Source of the DNA: Paralteromonas sediminis
Lineage (GTDB): Bacteria > Pseudomonadota > Gammaproteobacteria > Enterobacterales > Alteromonadaceae
Direction: 5' to 3'
Length of the DNA: 64,000 bases
Assembly: GCF_003820355.1 (NCBI RefSeq)
Contig: NZ_RPOK01000003.1
Location: forward strand, 413,686 to 477,685
Both the position numbers and the translations under genes were made by a program. The stretch's first letter is position 1; the number at the start of each line of letters is the position of its first letter. Shown in pieces: positions 35,144 through 45,140 of the stretch. The notes beneath the pieces are model-generated. The model searched no databases. It had not been told where the DNA came from and saw nothing but the letters and a program-made list of their open reading frames with translations.

Positions 35144-35896
35144 ATCAATTCGCCCGACCACAAATTAATTACCAAAAGGCAACTGGTAAACGAAACACCC
35201 ATTGCCATTGCGCTTAACGGCATCAGCTTTGTCGTTATGCTTGCAAGCCCCTATGATTTAGACGATTTTGTCTATGGTTTGTTACTATCAGAAGGCGTGA
35301 TTAGTAATAAGAATCAAATCCATGATGTGCAAATAACGCCCGTGCCCAAAGGCATAGTGGTTGATGTAACACTAGCTAATCGTCAGCTTGAAAGCTTGCG
35401 TATCAGGCAGCGTCAATTACGGGGAACGTCAGGTTGTGGCCTGTGCGGTAAAACTGCTATTGATGAAGCCTTTCCAGAGCTACCGCTCCTTCCCACGCGA
35501 AAATGCCTGTCGATTGCTGATATCGAAGCATTGAAAGATCAGCTTCCGCATTGGCAACAACGCGCGCAGTACAGTGGCGCCATGCATGCGGCATTTTGGA
35601 TTAATGAGGAAGCCAATATCCTGGCCTGCAGGGAAGACATTGGCAGACACAATGCGGTTGATAAACTTGTTGGATACGCACTTAAACAAGGTTGGTCACC
35701 AGAGACGGCGAACTTGTTAGTCACCAGCAGATGCAGTGTCGAAATTGTTCAAAAAGCCATTCTATGTGGAGTTGTTAGTTTGATCACGCTAGCTTCACCA
35801 ACTCAGTTAGCCGTAGACACCGCACGTGAGCACAACCTGCATCTGTTTCACATTCCCAAGGTGGATAGGCCTTATCAAATAGCGGAGGCACACTAA
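35144..35896 (+). CDS. fdhD: Formate dehydrogenase accessory sulfurtransferase FdhD
   Basis: FdhD passes sulfur to the molybdenum cofactor of formate dehydrogenases. Conserved parts are NETPIAIALNGISFVVM, GTSGCGLCGK (the active-site Cys pair) and EDIGRHNAVDKLVGYA. The conserved N-terminal strand begins at least 15 residues before the first ATG of the frame (35237), which must therefore be internal. The frame is open from 35057 but has no ATG, GTG or TTG. The best candidate start is ATC at 35144, eight bases after AAGGA (35131-35135), giving 250 residues. Either a rare non-canonical start or an ATG-to-ATC change is present. The next gene, a molybdoenzyme, starts one base after its stop. Confidence 0.85.
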   Translation: MNSPDHKLITKRQLVNETPIAIALNGISFVVMLASPYDLDDFVYGLLLSEGVISNKNQIHDVQITPVPKGIVVDVTLANRQLESLRIRQRQLRGTSGCGLCGKTAIDEAFPELPLLPTRKCLSIADIEALKDQLPHWQQRAQYSGAMHAAFWINEEANILACREDIGRHNAVDKLVGYALKQGWSPETANLLVTSRCSVEIVQKAILCGVVSLITLASPTQLAVDTAREHNLHLFHIPKVDRPYQIAEAH

Positions 35897-38191
35897 ATGG
35901 CAATAAACAAAAAAGCAAAAAGAGCCGGCGGTTTCCCCTCTGTAACCTCCACCCTGGCGCGATTGGTAGAAAGCCGTAAAGTAAAAGACAATGTAAAAAA
36001 TCTGCTCAGGGTTAACAAAGACAACGGATTTGACTGCCCTGGATGTGCCTGGGGAGATAGTGCCGAAGGCGTATTTCAATTTTGTGAGAATGGCGCTAAG
36101 GCCATTGCATGGGAAGCAACAAACAAGACAATTGGCGCTGAATTTTTTGCCAAGCACTCAGTGAGCTACCTTAATCGACAGAATGATTATTGGCTCGAAT
36201 ATCAGGGCAGGCTGTCGGAACCCTTAAAATATAATAAAAGTACTGACCACTATGAGCCAATCACGTGGGATGACGCTTTTGCATTGATTGGCAAGAAACT
36301 CAATGCCCTCAATACACCTGATGAAGCAGAATTTTACACCTCAGGGCGCGCCAGCAATGAAGTGGCGTTTTTATATCAGTTGTTTGGCAGAACATTTGGT
36401 ACAAATAACTTTCCCGATTGCTCTAATATGTGTCACGAAGCAAGTGGTGTAGCACTTAAACAATCCATTGGTGTGGGCAAAGGCACTGTTACTCTTGCAG
36501 ATTTTGACCATGCTGATTGCATTTTTGTCTTTGGGCAAAATCCTGGAAGCAACCACCCACGCATGTTGAATACATTGAGAAAAGCATCGCGCCGAGGGTG
36601 CAAAATTATTGCGTTTAACAACTTAAAAGAAGTTGGTCTGCAGCGCTTCGCTAGCCCTCAGGTGCCATCAGAGCTGCTAACAGACGCAGCCACCACCATC
36701 AGCCACGCCTATTTTTCTCCTAAGCTGGGCGGAGACATGGCTGTAGTAAGAGGCATGGTGAAATATCTACTCGAACAAGAAACTCCCTGTGATCTTGCTT
36801 TTATAGAGCAACATACTCAGGGAATAGACGACTATATTGCTCAGGTGAAAGCAACGGATTGGTCACACATATTTGACCAATCCGGTCTGCACAGGGACGA
36901 GATCGCAAAAGCCGCGCAACTTTTTGCTGGCGGTAAAAATGTTATTAGCACCTGGGCGATGGGCATCACACAACATAAACACTCTGTGGCCACTATCAGA
37001 GAAATTGTCAATCTGCATTTGCTATTCGGTCAAATTGGTCGACAAGGAGCAGGTCTTTGCCCCGTTAGGGGGCACAGTAATGTGCAAGGAAATCGAACCA
37101 TGGGTATCAATGAGCAGCCACCCGCTGATTTCATTGATAAGCTCAAAGCCAGATTTTCGCAGCCATTCCCCACTCAGCCTGGGCACAACGTTTATCAGGC
37201 CATTCACGCTCTGCACAAGAAACACAGTAAGGTAATCATTTGTTTAGGTGGCAATATTGCAGCGGCCGTCTCTGATAGCACCTTTACTCACAAGGCACTA
37301 GCCAGCGCCGAATTAAATGTACAAATCAGCACTAAACTCAACCGCAGCCATTTGCAAGTATCTGAGTGTGCATTGATTTTGCCTTGTCTTGGACGGACTG
37401 AAATTGACAAAACACCTCGCGGAGAACAAAAAATCACTGTAGAAGACACCTTTAGTATGGTGCATGCTTCTCAGGGAAAATCCAAACCAGTAAGTAAGCA
37501 CCTACTATCAGAGGTCGCCATTGTTGCAGGAATTGCGAATGCAACCTTAGGTAACGCTCCTATAAACTGGCAACACATCGCCTCTGATAATCAGCGTATC
37601 CGAAGTCTTATTGCAGACACTGTGTTTGGATTTAGCGACTTTAATAAAAAAATCGAGCAACCTGGCGGTTTCTATTTGGGCAATAGTGCAGCGCAGTGTA
37701 AATGGCTTACTGATACAAAAAAGGCGATGTTTAGCGTCAACCCTTTACCTGAATCAGTCTACCCTCTCATTGTTCGCGAAAAAATTGCAAAACAAAAGTC
37801 GCCCGTTTTTACGCTGCAAAGTATGCGTTCACATGATCAGTATAACACCACAGTTTATGGTCTGAACGATAGATATAGAGGTATTCAGGGTAATCGAAAG
37901 GTACTCTTTATCAATGAAACTGACGCAAAGCGACTCAAATTGAACGCGTCAGACAAAGTGACTATCACCTCCATTTGGCATGACAATATCACCCGGCAAG
38001 TCACTGGTTTTACACTGGTGTTTTACGACATCCCCAGGGGTAATCTGGCAGCTTATTATCCAGAGACTAATCCCTTAGTGCCAATAGACAGCATAGGGGA
38101 TCACTCCAGTACACCCACATCTAAGTCTATTGCTGTTGTACTGACCAAAGCGCAAAATGATCCGCAGGCCATAGATATCAACGTGACCTAG
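35897..38191 (+). CDS. FdhF/YdeP-family molybdopterin oxidoreductase
   Basis: This 764-residue cytoplasmic enzyme belongs to the YdeP-type molybdopterin oxidoreductases. Seen are DCPGCAWGD with ENGAKA (the reduced cluster region), EPITWDDAFALIGKKL, YTSGRASNEVAFLYQ, DCSNMCHEASG, where Cys takes the place of the selenocysteine of FdhH, and FGQNPGSNHPRML. The C-terminal molybdopterin dinucleotide-binding domain carries SMRSHDQYNTTVYG and RYRGIQGNRKV. It has no Tat signal and no partner subunits nearby. It starts directly after fdhD, which fits a dependence on FdhD for maturation. Substrate unknown; formate is inferred only from the FdhD link, and YdeP proteins in enterics are tied to acid tolerance. 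Confidence 0.93.
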   Translation: MAINKKAKRAGGFPSVTSTLARLVESRKVKDNVKNLLRVNKDNGFDCPGCAWGDSAEGVFQFCENGAKAIAWEATNKTIGAEFFAKHSVSYLNRQNDYWLEYQGRLSEPLKYNKSTDHYEPITWDDAFALIGKKLNALNTPDEAEFYTSGRASNEVAFLYQLFGRTFGTNNFPDCSNMCHEASGVALKQSIGVGKGTVTLADFDHADCIFVFGQNPGSNHPRMLNTLRKASRRGCKIIAFNNLKEVGLQRFASPQVPSELLTDAATTISHAYFSPKLGGDMAVVRGMVKYLLEQETPCDLAFIEQHTQGIDDYIAQVKATDWSHIFDQSGLHRDEIAKAAQLFAGGKNVISTWAMGITQHKHSVATIREIVNLHLLFGQIGRQGAGLCPVRGHSNVQGNRTMGINEQPPADFIDKLKARFSQPFPTQPGHNVYQAIHALHKKHSKVIICLGGNIAAAVSDSTFTHKALASAELNVQISTKLNRSHLQVSECALILPCLGRTEIDKTPRGEQKITVEDTFSMVHASQGKSKPVSKHLLSEVAIVAGIANATLGNAPINWQHIASDNQRIRSLIADTVFGFSDFNKKIEQPGGFYLGNSAAQCKWLTDTKKAMFSVNPLPESVYPLIVREKIAKQKSPVFTLQSMRSHDQYNTTVYGLNDRYRGIQGNRKVLFINETDAKRLKLNASDKVTITSIWHDNITRQVTGFTLVFYDIPRGNLAAYYPETNPLVPIDSIGDHSSTPTSKSIAVVLTKAQNDPQAIDINVT

Positions 38192-38224
38192 TCCATGTAT
38201 AGTTGCATGCCAAGAGCCTACTCA

Positions 38225-39073
38225 CTAGATCGAGAGCATGGTCACTTCAAACAGAATAAGCCGATATAAAAACAGGGTGAAAGACGTAGCAGCAACGAGA
38301 AACAATGAACAAATTGCTGCTCGCCATAATCCGAAGTGATAAAAACGTCTCGTGGCCAGCAGTAAAAAGAGAAAGGCGATAACGGCTGCGACAGCACTGA
38401 TAGTGACTTCATTGATAAATGCTGCGCTGAAGCCAAGTTTGTTGATACCCCAAGCAATTCCGTGAATCACATATCCTAATATCACCGTATTAACCAGCAA
38501 GGTGAATAGGGTGTATTCGAGTGACAAGTTAACATGATGTAGCATGCCATGTCGGCGATGTATACCTACTAAAGCAAAAAATGGCGCTAGCAGAGGTACC
38601 ATCAAGATAATCATAAGTTTGCTGTTAGCATTAGAGGACTGATCAAATTTCATATTAAACACCTCATTCGATACATGCATCGTCAACGATTTCTCATCGA
38701 TTCTTTCTTGCATAGAAATCCACTCTGCGTATGGGAGTTGCAGCTGAGTTTGCAATGACGTGTTGAATGCTTCAAATAAGGGAAATAAGAAGTAAATGAC
38801 GTTGATAACAAAAAACAGAGTGATAGGGCGCATATAACTCATACGCTTTCCTATCATTTGATCGTGGCTAATTTGACCTGGCGTCGTTAACAAGGTACGA
38901 ACGGTATGCCAAAAACGCGAATCAACAGAGGTAAGTTCCTCAAACACCATACCGCAAAAAGCCAACAGCGTTTTGTCTTTATCATTTAGGACTTTTTCAC
39001 CACAAGCGCTGCAATAGGGTCCGATCAGACTTTCTCCACAATTTTTACACTGTTGCTTCGTAATTTCTTTCAT
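38225..39073 (-). CDS. DUF3667-type membrane protein with zinc-ribbon
   Basis: The 282-residue protein begins with a zinc-ribbon of two Cys pairs (CKNCGESL and YCSACGEKV) followed by a DUF3667 region (FEELTSVDSRFWHTVRTLL, TTPGQISHDQMIGKRMSYM, RPITLFFVINVIYFLF) and about five membrane helices. The function of the family is unknown. It ends convergently with the molybdoenzyme gene across 33 bases and is transcribed away from the chemoreceptor. No obvious operon partner is present. Confidence 0.88.
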   Translation of the reverse strand: MKEITKQQCKNCGESLIGPYCSACGEKVLNDKDKTLLAFCGMVFEELTSVDSRFWHTVRTLLTTPGQISHDQMIGKRMSYMRPITLFFVINVIYFLFPLFEAFNTSLQTQLQLPYAEWISMQERIDEKSLTMHVSNEVFNMKFDQSSNANSKLMIILMVPLLAPFFALVGIHRRHGMLHHVNLSLEYTLFTLLVNTVILGYVIHGIAWGINKLGFSAAFINEVTISAVAAVIAFLFLLLATRRFYHFGLWRAAICSLFLVAATSFTLFLYRLILFEVTMLSI

Positions 39074-39273
39074 TTACCTGCGCTGTAATTAAATCGCTTA
39101 TTCCTCAATACACACTCAGCCTAGCTTGGAATCTTTGAGCATTCAACAACGTTAAAATTATGTTAATGTCATAAGGCCGGTGCAGAAATAATAAATAGGA
39201 CTGAGCGGCTTAAATAAGCGCGACCGGTTTTCTGTTAATCGTAATAACTTACTTGAATAACGGACATTGACGT

Positions 39274-40887
39274 ATGAAACTTCAGCACAAGATTCTTGCT
39301 TTGAACATTTTTATTGCTGCATCCTTGTTTGCAATTTCCTTCACAGGGCTACAAGTACTGAAAACGGCCAGTGAGAAAGACAATTTCGCCCGTATTGAAC
39401 AAATTTTTAAAAGTGCATTTACCACAATTTCCGCGCTGGAGCAGCTAGCACAGCAAGGTGAACTGACTGAAGCAGAAGCGAAACAAATTGCAACCAAGCT
39501 ACTGATCGAAAATAAATATCACCCTTCTGAATATGTTTATGTAACCGATGAAAAATTGAATTTCATTGCAGCGCCTCACGATCCGCAACTTCACGGCACC
39601 AGCTTCAATGACTTTAAAGATGCCAATGGTGCGAGTATCGGCCAAATTGTCGCGCGTGTAACACAGCGTAACCCAGGGGAAATGGTGACTTACGATTGGA
39701 CGTCAGAACGAGACGGCGAAGTCGTGGGGCTTAAGTCAGTTGCTCAAAAATCAGATGTCTGGGGCTGGTACGTAGGTACAGGTATTAGTTTCAAAGAATC
39801 AAACGACAGGTACTGGTCTACTGCAATATGGTTATTGTCTGTATCGTTGGTACTCACCTTTATTATTGCCGCTACCATTTACCGCTTTGGTAAAACACTT
39901 GCTGGCTCTTTGGGCGCAGAGGTCAAAGAAGTGGTAAGCATAGTGTCTGATGTCTCCTCGGGTGATTTAACCTCGTCCAAAGACAACTATCCGCGGGAAA
40001 GTATCGCCGGTTCTTTAACGTACATGAAAACGGCGCTGAAAGTTGTCGTACAGGAAATCCTTTCGGTCAGTCAATCGCTAGCTTCACAGGTTAGCGATAC
40101 TGAACAACAGTCGGTGGAGTTAGATCACCTTACCTCTTCGCTGGAAAATGACACGCGTTCAGCATCGACTGCTGTGGGTCAAATCACGATAGGACTCAAA
40201 AATACCGCTGAAAGCATCAATGATTCCACCCAAAAACTGGCCAATGCAGAAAAGTCAGGAAACGAAGCGAAAGCACTCACTCACAATGCGACCGACGCTA
40301 TTCAGCAACTGGAGCAGAATATTCACTCCGCGGGTGATTCGGTTAAGCAGCTTGCCTCAGAAGTATCCAGTATTGAAGGCGTCTTGACTGTTATTCAGGG
40401 TGTAGCAGAACAAACAAACTTGCTGGCATTAAATGCAGCTATAGAGGCTGCAAGAGCTGGTGAGCAGGGGAGAGGCTTTGCAGTAGTTGCAGATGAAGTC
40501 AGGCAACTGGCAAGCAGAACATCGGAAAGTACAAAAGAAATTCACAACCTAATTGAAAACTTGGATAGAGCCGCGCAACAAGCTCTGTCTTCGGTTAATA
40601 GTAGTGTAAATGCAAGTGGCGCAGTTGTAGAGCGTTCCACAAGTGCATCAGCGGCTATTGATGGATTACTGGATGCCATTACCGAAGTGGCAGAAAAAAG
40701 TAAAACTATCGCTGCCGATTCTACGCAGCAACTCGCTGCCGCTGAAGCTATAGACGCGAGCCTGGATGAAATTTCAGATAAAACACAAAAGACAGCGTTG
40801 GTGGCCAGACAGGCTCAACAACAGACAGAATCGCTGCTGGAATACTCTGAATCACTGAAAGTAGAGACTGATAAGTTTAAAGTTTAA
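39274..40887 (+). CDS. Methyl-accepting chemotaxis protein with single Cache sensor
   Basis: The 537-residue receptor has an N-terminal membrane helix (about residues 7-27) and a periplasmic single-Cache domain ([31 protein letters not shown]), then a second helix (about 188-208) and a HAMP-like segment. The cytoplasmic signalling rod has the conserved tip [20 protein letters not shown] and [18 protein letters not shown]. No C-terminal receptor pentapeptide for CheR binding is seen. The sCache type commonly senses small organic acids. It is a stand-alone gene. Confidence 0.94.
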   Translation: MKLQHKILALNIFIAASLFAISFTGLQVLKTASEKDNFARIEQIFKSAFTTISALEQLAQQGELTEAEAKQIATKLLIENKYHPSEYVYVTDEKLNFIAAPHDPQLHGTSFNDFKDANGASIGQIVARVTQRNPGEMVTYDWTSERDGEVVGLKSVAQKSDVWGWYVGTGISFKESNDRYWSTAIWLLSVSLVLTFIIAATIYRFGKTLAGSLGAEVKEVVSIVSDVSSGDLTSSKDNYPRESIAGSLTYMKTALKVVVQEILSVSQSLASQVSDTEQQSVELDHLTSSLENDTRSASTAVGQITIGLKNTAESINDSTQKLANAEKSGNEAKALTHNATDAIQQLEQNIHSAGDSVKQLASEVSSIEGVLTVIQGVAEQTNLLALNAAIEAARAGEQGRGFAVVADEVRQLASRTSESTKEIHNLIENLDRAAQQALSSVNSSVNASGAVVERSTSASAAIDGLLDAITEVAEKSKTIAADSTQQLAAAEAIDASLDEISDKTQKTALVARQAQQQTESLLEYSESLKVETDKFKV

Positions 40888-41043
40888 TACAGCGCTTAGA
40901 TGGCGCGAGCCTTGTGTCTGTGTTTGCTTGAACAAATGATTAGTCTACGTAAACCCCTGATTACGTAGAGAGCAATACGGACTGTTTACTTTTTAACCAA
41001 TAGCATACACAATAATAAGAGCAATTGAACAAGGATGCACACT

Positions 41044-41238
41044 ATGCCGAAATTTTCAGAAAAACTTCCACCACAAAATGTCGTTGTTCGTATCGTAGAC
41101 AAACACCATAACGTGTACGCGATGCTTGCCAAAGACGGCAAGGTTCATTTTCTTGATAAAGCGATGTTTGGTGAGCGCGCCATCGAGCCACAAAAACTCA
41201 ATGAATGGCAAAAACTCAAAGGTTTAATGTCCCATTAA
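41044..41238 (+). CDS. Small hypothetical protein, 64 residues
   Basis: The ATG at 41044 lies eight bases after AAGGA, which makes it preferable to the ATG at 41035 that overlaps that site. The product, beginning MPKFSEKLPPQNVVVRIVDK, is basic and soluble, with a strand-rich N-terminal half (VVVRIVDKHHNVYAML) and a helical C-terminus. I know no function. The good ribosome site, clear amphipathic pattern and position between two genes support a real gene. It converges with the GAF gene five bases downstream. Confidence 0.6.
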   Translation: MPKFSEKLPPQNVVVRIVDKHHNVYAMLAKDGKVHFLDKAMFGERAIEPQKLNEWQKLKGLMSH

Positions 41239-41243
41239 GGCTG

Positions 41244-41747
41244 TTACAACTTATCCATGTATGAGAATACAGACACTATACGTGCCGTTCGTTTTAAGCA
41301 ATCAAGATCGTTATCCATCCACTCAACTTGCCGGCCCACACTCTCGCAGCAAATAATGCCGAAAGGAGCAAATTCGTGATGGAATACGTAGTCAAGTAAA
41401 GAGTAGATGTCCAACTTGTCAAAGTAGCCGGTGTTGAAGCAGCGAGTGTCTGGATGGTGTCGAGCGTCAGAAGCGCGAACAAAGTCAGACTGCAATATAG
41501 CAGCAAAATATTCAGGAAAAGCGTCACGAGTTAAAACAAGGTTTTCCGGGAGTGAAAATGTTCCCTGATCAAACAGAGCAATGCATTCAATAGCGGACTT
41601 GTCGTGAGTAAATTTCCATAGGCTCACTCTGTCTGCGCCAGTTATCATGCCTTCCACCGACAGACAGATTTGCTTGAGCTGATCCGACGGTGCCAACCTA
41701 GTATTAGAAAGCGTAATGCTCAGTTGTGTTAACGTATCTATGGTCAT
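41244..41747 (-). CDS. Single GAF-domain protein
   Basis: The 167-residue protein is one GAF domain: ADRVSLWKFTHDKSAIECIA, an insert with DFVRASDARHHPDTRCF, then DIYSLLDYVFHHEFAPFGII CC-type core strands and the closing helix WMDNDLDCLKRTARIVSVF. GAF domains bind cyclic nucleotides or other small molecules. No output domain is attached, so it may work in trans with a kinase. Similar N-terminal GAF domains are found in diguanylate cyclases of this order. It is transcribed away from the serine hydrolase gene. Confidence 0.82.
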   Translation of the reverse strand: MTIDTLTQLSITLSNTRLAPSDQLKQICLSVEGMITGADRVSLWKFTHDKSAIECIALFDQGTFSLPENLVLTRDAFPEYFAAILQSDFVRASDARHHPDTRCFNTGYFDKLDIYSLLDYVFHHEFAPFGIICCESVGRQVEWMDNDLDCLKRTARIVSVFSYMDKL

Positions 41748-41850
41748 GAATGTTGCTTTTCTAACGTTGACTTGCCCCAGTAGGGTGTTTTTTGGTAAGA
41801 CTTACTATAGAGTAGCTTGAAAAATAAAAAAGCCAAATAACAGACCCACT

Positions 41851-43401
41851 ATGCCTATTCCTTTAATTCGAACATTTTTCTTTATCCTACTATTGCAGTC
41901 GCCGCTAGCCCTGGCAAATCAGTGGAATGCCGCCTTTTTAGATAAAACTATCACGGACAGCCTGGCAACATTCGAAACACCAGGTATGGCTGTTGCTGTT
42001 GTGCACAATGGCGAGGTGATTTACAACAAAGGCTTTGGCCTGGCAGATATTGAGAGCAATCGAGCGGTCACGCCAAATACCTATTTTCGTCTGGCCTCTA
42101 CCAGCAAAGCGTTTACTGCAGCAGCTTTGTCTATCTTAGTAGACGAAGGTAAGCTCGCATGGTCAGATCGTGTTATAGATTACTTACCACAGTTTCGTCT
42201 CAAAGATGATTACGCCACGGCGCATTTTAGGATAGAAGACCTACTAACACACAACTCAGGGCTTCCCGGTGGCGCTGGGGACAGCATGATTTGGCCAGAG
42301 CCGGGTGGTTTTACGCGCCAAGAAGTTATAGAAAAACTGCGCTTTCTAACACCCGTGGCTGCCTACCAACAACAATACGGATACAGCAACGTACTGTATA
42401 TCACGGCAGGTGAACTCATTGAAAAAGTCAGTGGCATGCCCTTCGAGCAGTTTGTCAACAACCGACTGTTTTCAGCAATGGGAATGAACTGTTTTACAGG
42501 AGAGGTACCAAAGAGCGTTGTAAGCAACAGCGCCACGCCATATGGTTTCTCAAGTGAGAATACCTTCTATCCTATTCCGCGCAACGCTATCTCAGGTCCG
42601 GCCCAGATGTCTGCAGCAGCTGGAGGCATGGTGTGTTCAGCAGATCAAATGACGAAATGGTTAAGCGCTTTGCTGTCCCCAGAAACCTTACCTTTTAGTG
42701 AACAGCAGTTAGAAAAAGCATGGCGCCCACATACCATACTAAGCATTGATGATACTGACATTGCCTGGGATGGCACGCATTTTCGCGGATATGGCTTAGG
42801 CTGGCGTATTTCTAATCACGGCGAGTATAGACACATCTCTCATACTGGCACGTTGTCAGGCTACCAAGCCTATGTGGTGATTATTCCTGAGCTGAAGCTG
42901 GGTGCAGTTGTACTCAATAACGGCTCAAATTACGGCGCACGGGGCGCTGTCATGCAAACCATCACAAAGATGTTTACGCATCCAGCACCAATACGAGACT
43001 GGGTTGAAGCATACGAGGAGTTTCAACAGGAGCAGGAGGAGAAATACCAACACCTTTCAGCCAAGCCAGAACCGCTGCTTGCGATGTCCATTAACGACGA
43101 CGCTGTAATGGGACAATACACTGACAATTGGTTTGGTGGGCTCACCATAGTGCAAAGTGATGATACTTTGCGCATTGCATTTGAGAAAATGCCAACATTG
43201 AAGGGTACTCTAGAGCCATTTCAGGACAACATATACCTGATTCGTTGGGACAACCAAAACGCCGCTTCGGACGCATTTATTGAGTTTCATGTGGATATTT
43301 CGCGTGATATCACCCATGCGACCCTTTACCCATACAGAAAAAACGTGCCGACTAATCATGGATGGCGCGATATGAAATTTATAAAAGAATTAGAAAAATG
43401 A
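41851..43401 (+). CDS. Secreted serine hydrolase (beta-lactamase class C fold) with C-terminal DUF3471-like domain
   Basis: The 516-residue protein has a signal peptide (FFILLLQSPLALA) and a complete class C beta-lactamase/DD-peptidase core: LASTSKAFTAAAL (S-x-x-K), YGYSNVLYITAG (Y-x-N) and HTGTLSGYQ (H-T-G). The last about 120 residues form an extra beta-rich region resembling DUF3471. Its stop overlaps the AbgT transporter ATG, so the pair is translationally coupled. That link suggests a D-aminopeptidase or dipeptidase whose product, possibly an aminobenzoyl-glutamate or peptide-like compound, is handled by the transporter. Confidence 0.92.
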   Translation: MPIPLIRTFFFILLLQSPLALANQWNAAFLDKTITDSLATFETPGMAVAVVHNGEVIYNKGFGLADIESNRAVTPNTYFRLASTSKAFTAAALSILVDEGKLAWSDRVIDYLPQFRLKDDYATAHFRIEDLLTHNSGLPGGAGDSMIWPEPGGFTRQEVIEKLRFLTPVAAYQQQYGYSNVLYITAGELIEKVSGMPFEQFVNNRLFSAMGMNCFTGEVPKSVVSNSATPYGFSSENTFYPIPRNAISGPAQMSAAAGGMVCSADQMTKWLSALLSPETLPFSEQQLEKAWRPHTILSIDDTDIAWDGTHFRGYGLGWRISNHGEYRHISHTGTLSGYQAYVVIIPELKLGAVVLNNGSNYGARGAVMQTITKMFTHPAPIRDWVEAYEEFQQEQEEKYQHLSAKPEPLLAMSINDDAVMGQYTDNWFGGLTIVQSDDTLRIAFEKMPTLKGTLEPFQDNIYLIRWDNQNAASDAFIEFHVDISRDITHATLYPYRKNVPTNHGWRDMKFIKELEK

Positions 43402-44948
43402 CAGAAAAGACAACGCCCACGCAAAGTAAAGCCATTGTAATTATTGAGAAAATTGGCAAAAAGATACCCGACCCCGTGATCATATTTATGTGGTTCCTGG
43501 TCATAGCATTTGTGTTAACTGCCTTTGTGGGGGGGTTAACATTTGAAACAACGGGTGCTGACGGCAGCCCTATTGTGCACACCATCAAGGATATGAGTGC
43601 CACAGAAAATGTTATTTGGCTGTTTGACAATGCGATTCTGCAAAACTGGCTGGGCTTTGGTAATGGCATTTTGGGTGTGATATTGGTTGTTATGCTCGGT
43701 GTAGGTGTGGCAGAAAATTCTGGCCTCTTGTCTACCATTGTGAAGAAACTGGGTACCCACTTAAGCGCCCGTTTTTTACCGCCTGCGCTCATTTTTTTGG
43801 GCATCATGAGTTCTATCGCTACGGATGCAGGGTATCTAATTTTGATCCCATTGGCGGGCCTCCTGTATGCCGGTCTAGGCAAAAACCCGCTGATTGGAAT
43901 GGCTGCGGCATTTGCCGGAGTTTCAGCAGGATTTAGTGCTAATTTACTACCCGCAACGCCAGTAGATGTAATCATCGGTCTCAATGCAAAAGTCTTCGCT
44001 GAAGCGCAAGGTGTGCCCTTTACAAGCGCCGAAGGGCAAACGCTAACACCAGCAACCATGCACTACTACTTCATTTTTGTCTCGACCTTTATGCTGGTGG
44101 GGATTGGTGGCTGGGTCACGAAACGTTATGTGGCCCCCAGACTGGAAACCATGTCTTATCAGGTACCTGATGATTTACACTTGTCTGATTTTTCCGTGAA
44201 ACCCGAAGAGCAAAAGGGGTTGAAGGCCGCTTTTTGGGGGCTTTTAGTTTCACTCGCCATCGTTATCGGCCTCTCCATTGGACCTCTTGCTCCCTACACG
44301 AATGAGGCAGGATCCACCGTTAAACCCTTTTTAAATAACGTCATCATTTTGATCACTATTGTCTTCACAGTAGTGGGTGTTGCATTTGGTTATGCGAGTG
44401 GAAAATTTAAGAGCCTAATGGATGTTGTACAAGCCATGGTCGCGCAAATGAATACCATGGGTTATATCCTTGTTTTAACCTTTTTCTGCTATAACTTTTT
44501 GGGCTTGCTGGGTTACTCCGGCTTAGGCACATACATCACCTATTTGGGCGCAAGTTTCTTAACCGCTCTGGGACTTCAGGAGTTTCCCGTACTGCTGATT
44601 ATCGGTTTTGTTTTTACCACAGCATTTATCAACTTGATCGTTGGCGGGCTGACCTCAAAGTGGATGCTGTTAGGCCCTATATTTATCCCTATGTTGTATC
44701 AAGTAAACCCGTTGATGACCCCGGATTTAGTTGCCGCTGCATATCGTGTTGCCGACTCTTCAACCAATATTATTACACCCATGATGGCGTATGCCGGGGT
44801 TATCTTAGCCTTCATGCGCAAATACAAGCCTGACCTCAGCTTTGGCGACATGATCATTATGATGTTGCCTTATTCCATCGCATTTTTGATTTTTTGGACG
44901 GCGTTATTGGTGGGCTTTTTTGCCATCGGTATTCCATTGGGCTTCTAG
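43398..44948 (+). CDS. AbgT-family transporter
   Basis: Starting at the ATG that overlaps the preceding stop (ATGA), this is 516 residues with about eleven membrane helices. Family features are KIGKKIPDPVIIFMWFLV at the N-terminus, the hairpin FLGIMSSIATDAGYLILIP and the late PMMAYAGVILAF and ADSSTNIITP. AbgT proteins move p-aminobenzoyl-glutamate; family members are also reported to export sulfonamides. A terminator-like hairpin follows. Coupling to a secreted serine hydrolase gene is noteworthy because AbgT substrates are normally produced by amide-cleaving enzymes. Confidence 0.93.
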   Translation: MTEKTTPTQSKAIVIIEKIGKKIPDPVIIFMWFLVIAFVLTAFVGGLTFETTGADGSPIVHTIKDMSATENVIWLFDNAILQNWLGFGNGILGVILVVMLGVGVAENSGLLSTIVKKLGTHLSARFLPPALIFLGIMSSIATDAGYLILIPLAGLLYAGLGKNPLIGMAAAFAGVSAGFSANLLPATPVDVIIGLNAKVFAEAQGVPFTSAEGQTLTPATMHYYFIFVSTFMLVGIGGWVTKRYVAPRLETMSYQVPDDLHLSDFSVKPEEQKGLKAAFWGLLVSLAIVIGLSIGPLAPYTNEAGSTVKPFLNNVIILITIVFTVVGVAFGYASGKFKSLMDVVQAMVAQMNTMGYILVLTFFCYNFLGLLGYSGLGTYITYLGASFLTALGLQEFPVLLIIGFVFTTAFINLIVGGLTSKWMLLGPIFIPMLYQVNPLMTPDLVAAAYRVADSSTNIITPMMAYAGVILAFMRKYKPDLSFGDMIIMMLPYSIAFLIFWTALLVGFFAIGIPLGF

Positions 44949-45094
44949 CCCTTCAATTTATCAAGGATATTGGTTTAACTGGTTAGCGTTGAACGTGTGA
45001 AAATTGTCGACGAATGTACACCAGATGTGATCCCTTCTGGTACAGTTCATTTAGGAAAGAAGTAACCCAATTACCGCTACATTTTTTGATAAAC

Positions 45095-45120
45095 CGCTTG
45101 TTGGCCCCAGCAGGCGTTTT
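45095..45120 (+). terminator. Hairpin terminator after the AbgT gene
   Basis: CGCTTGTTGG and CCAGCAGGCG pair over ten positions (two G-U), closed by a tiny C-rich loop and followed by TTTT. It lies 20 bases before the secreted nuclease start, so it could also serve as an attenuator for that gene. Confidence 0.55.
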
Positions 45121-45140
45121 GTCGTAGGAGCTACAATAAG

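Noticed and set aside
34981-35217. 78-codon plus-strand open frame before fdhD
   Set aside because: It ends in the wrong frame inside the conserved N-terminal region of FdhD, so it is a shadow of that gene and its leader.
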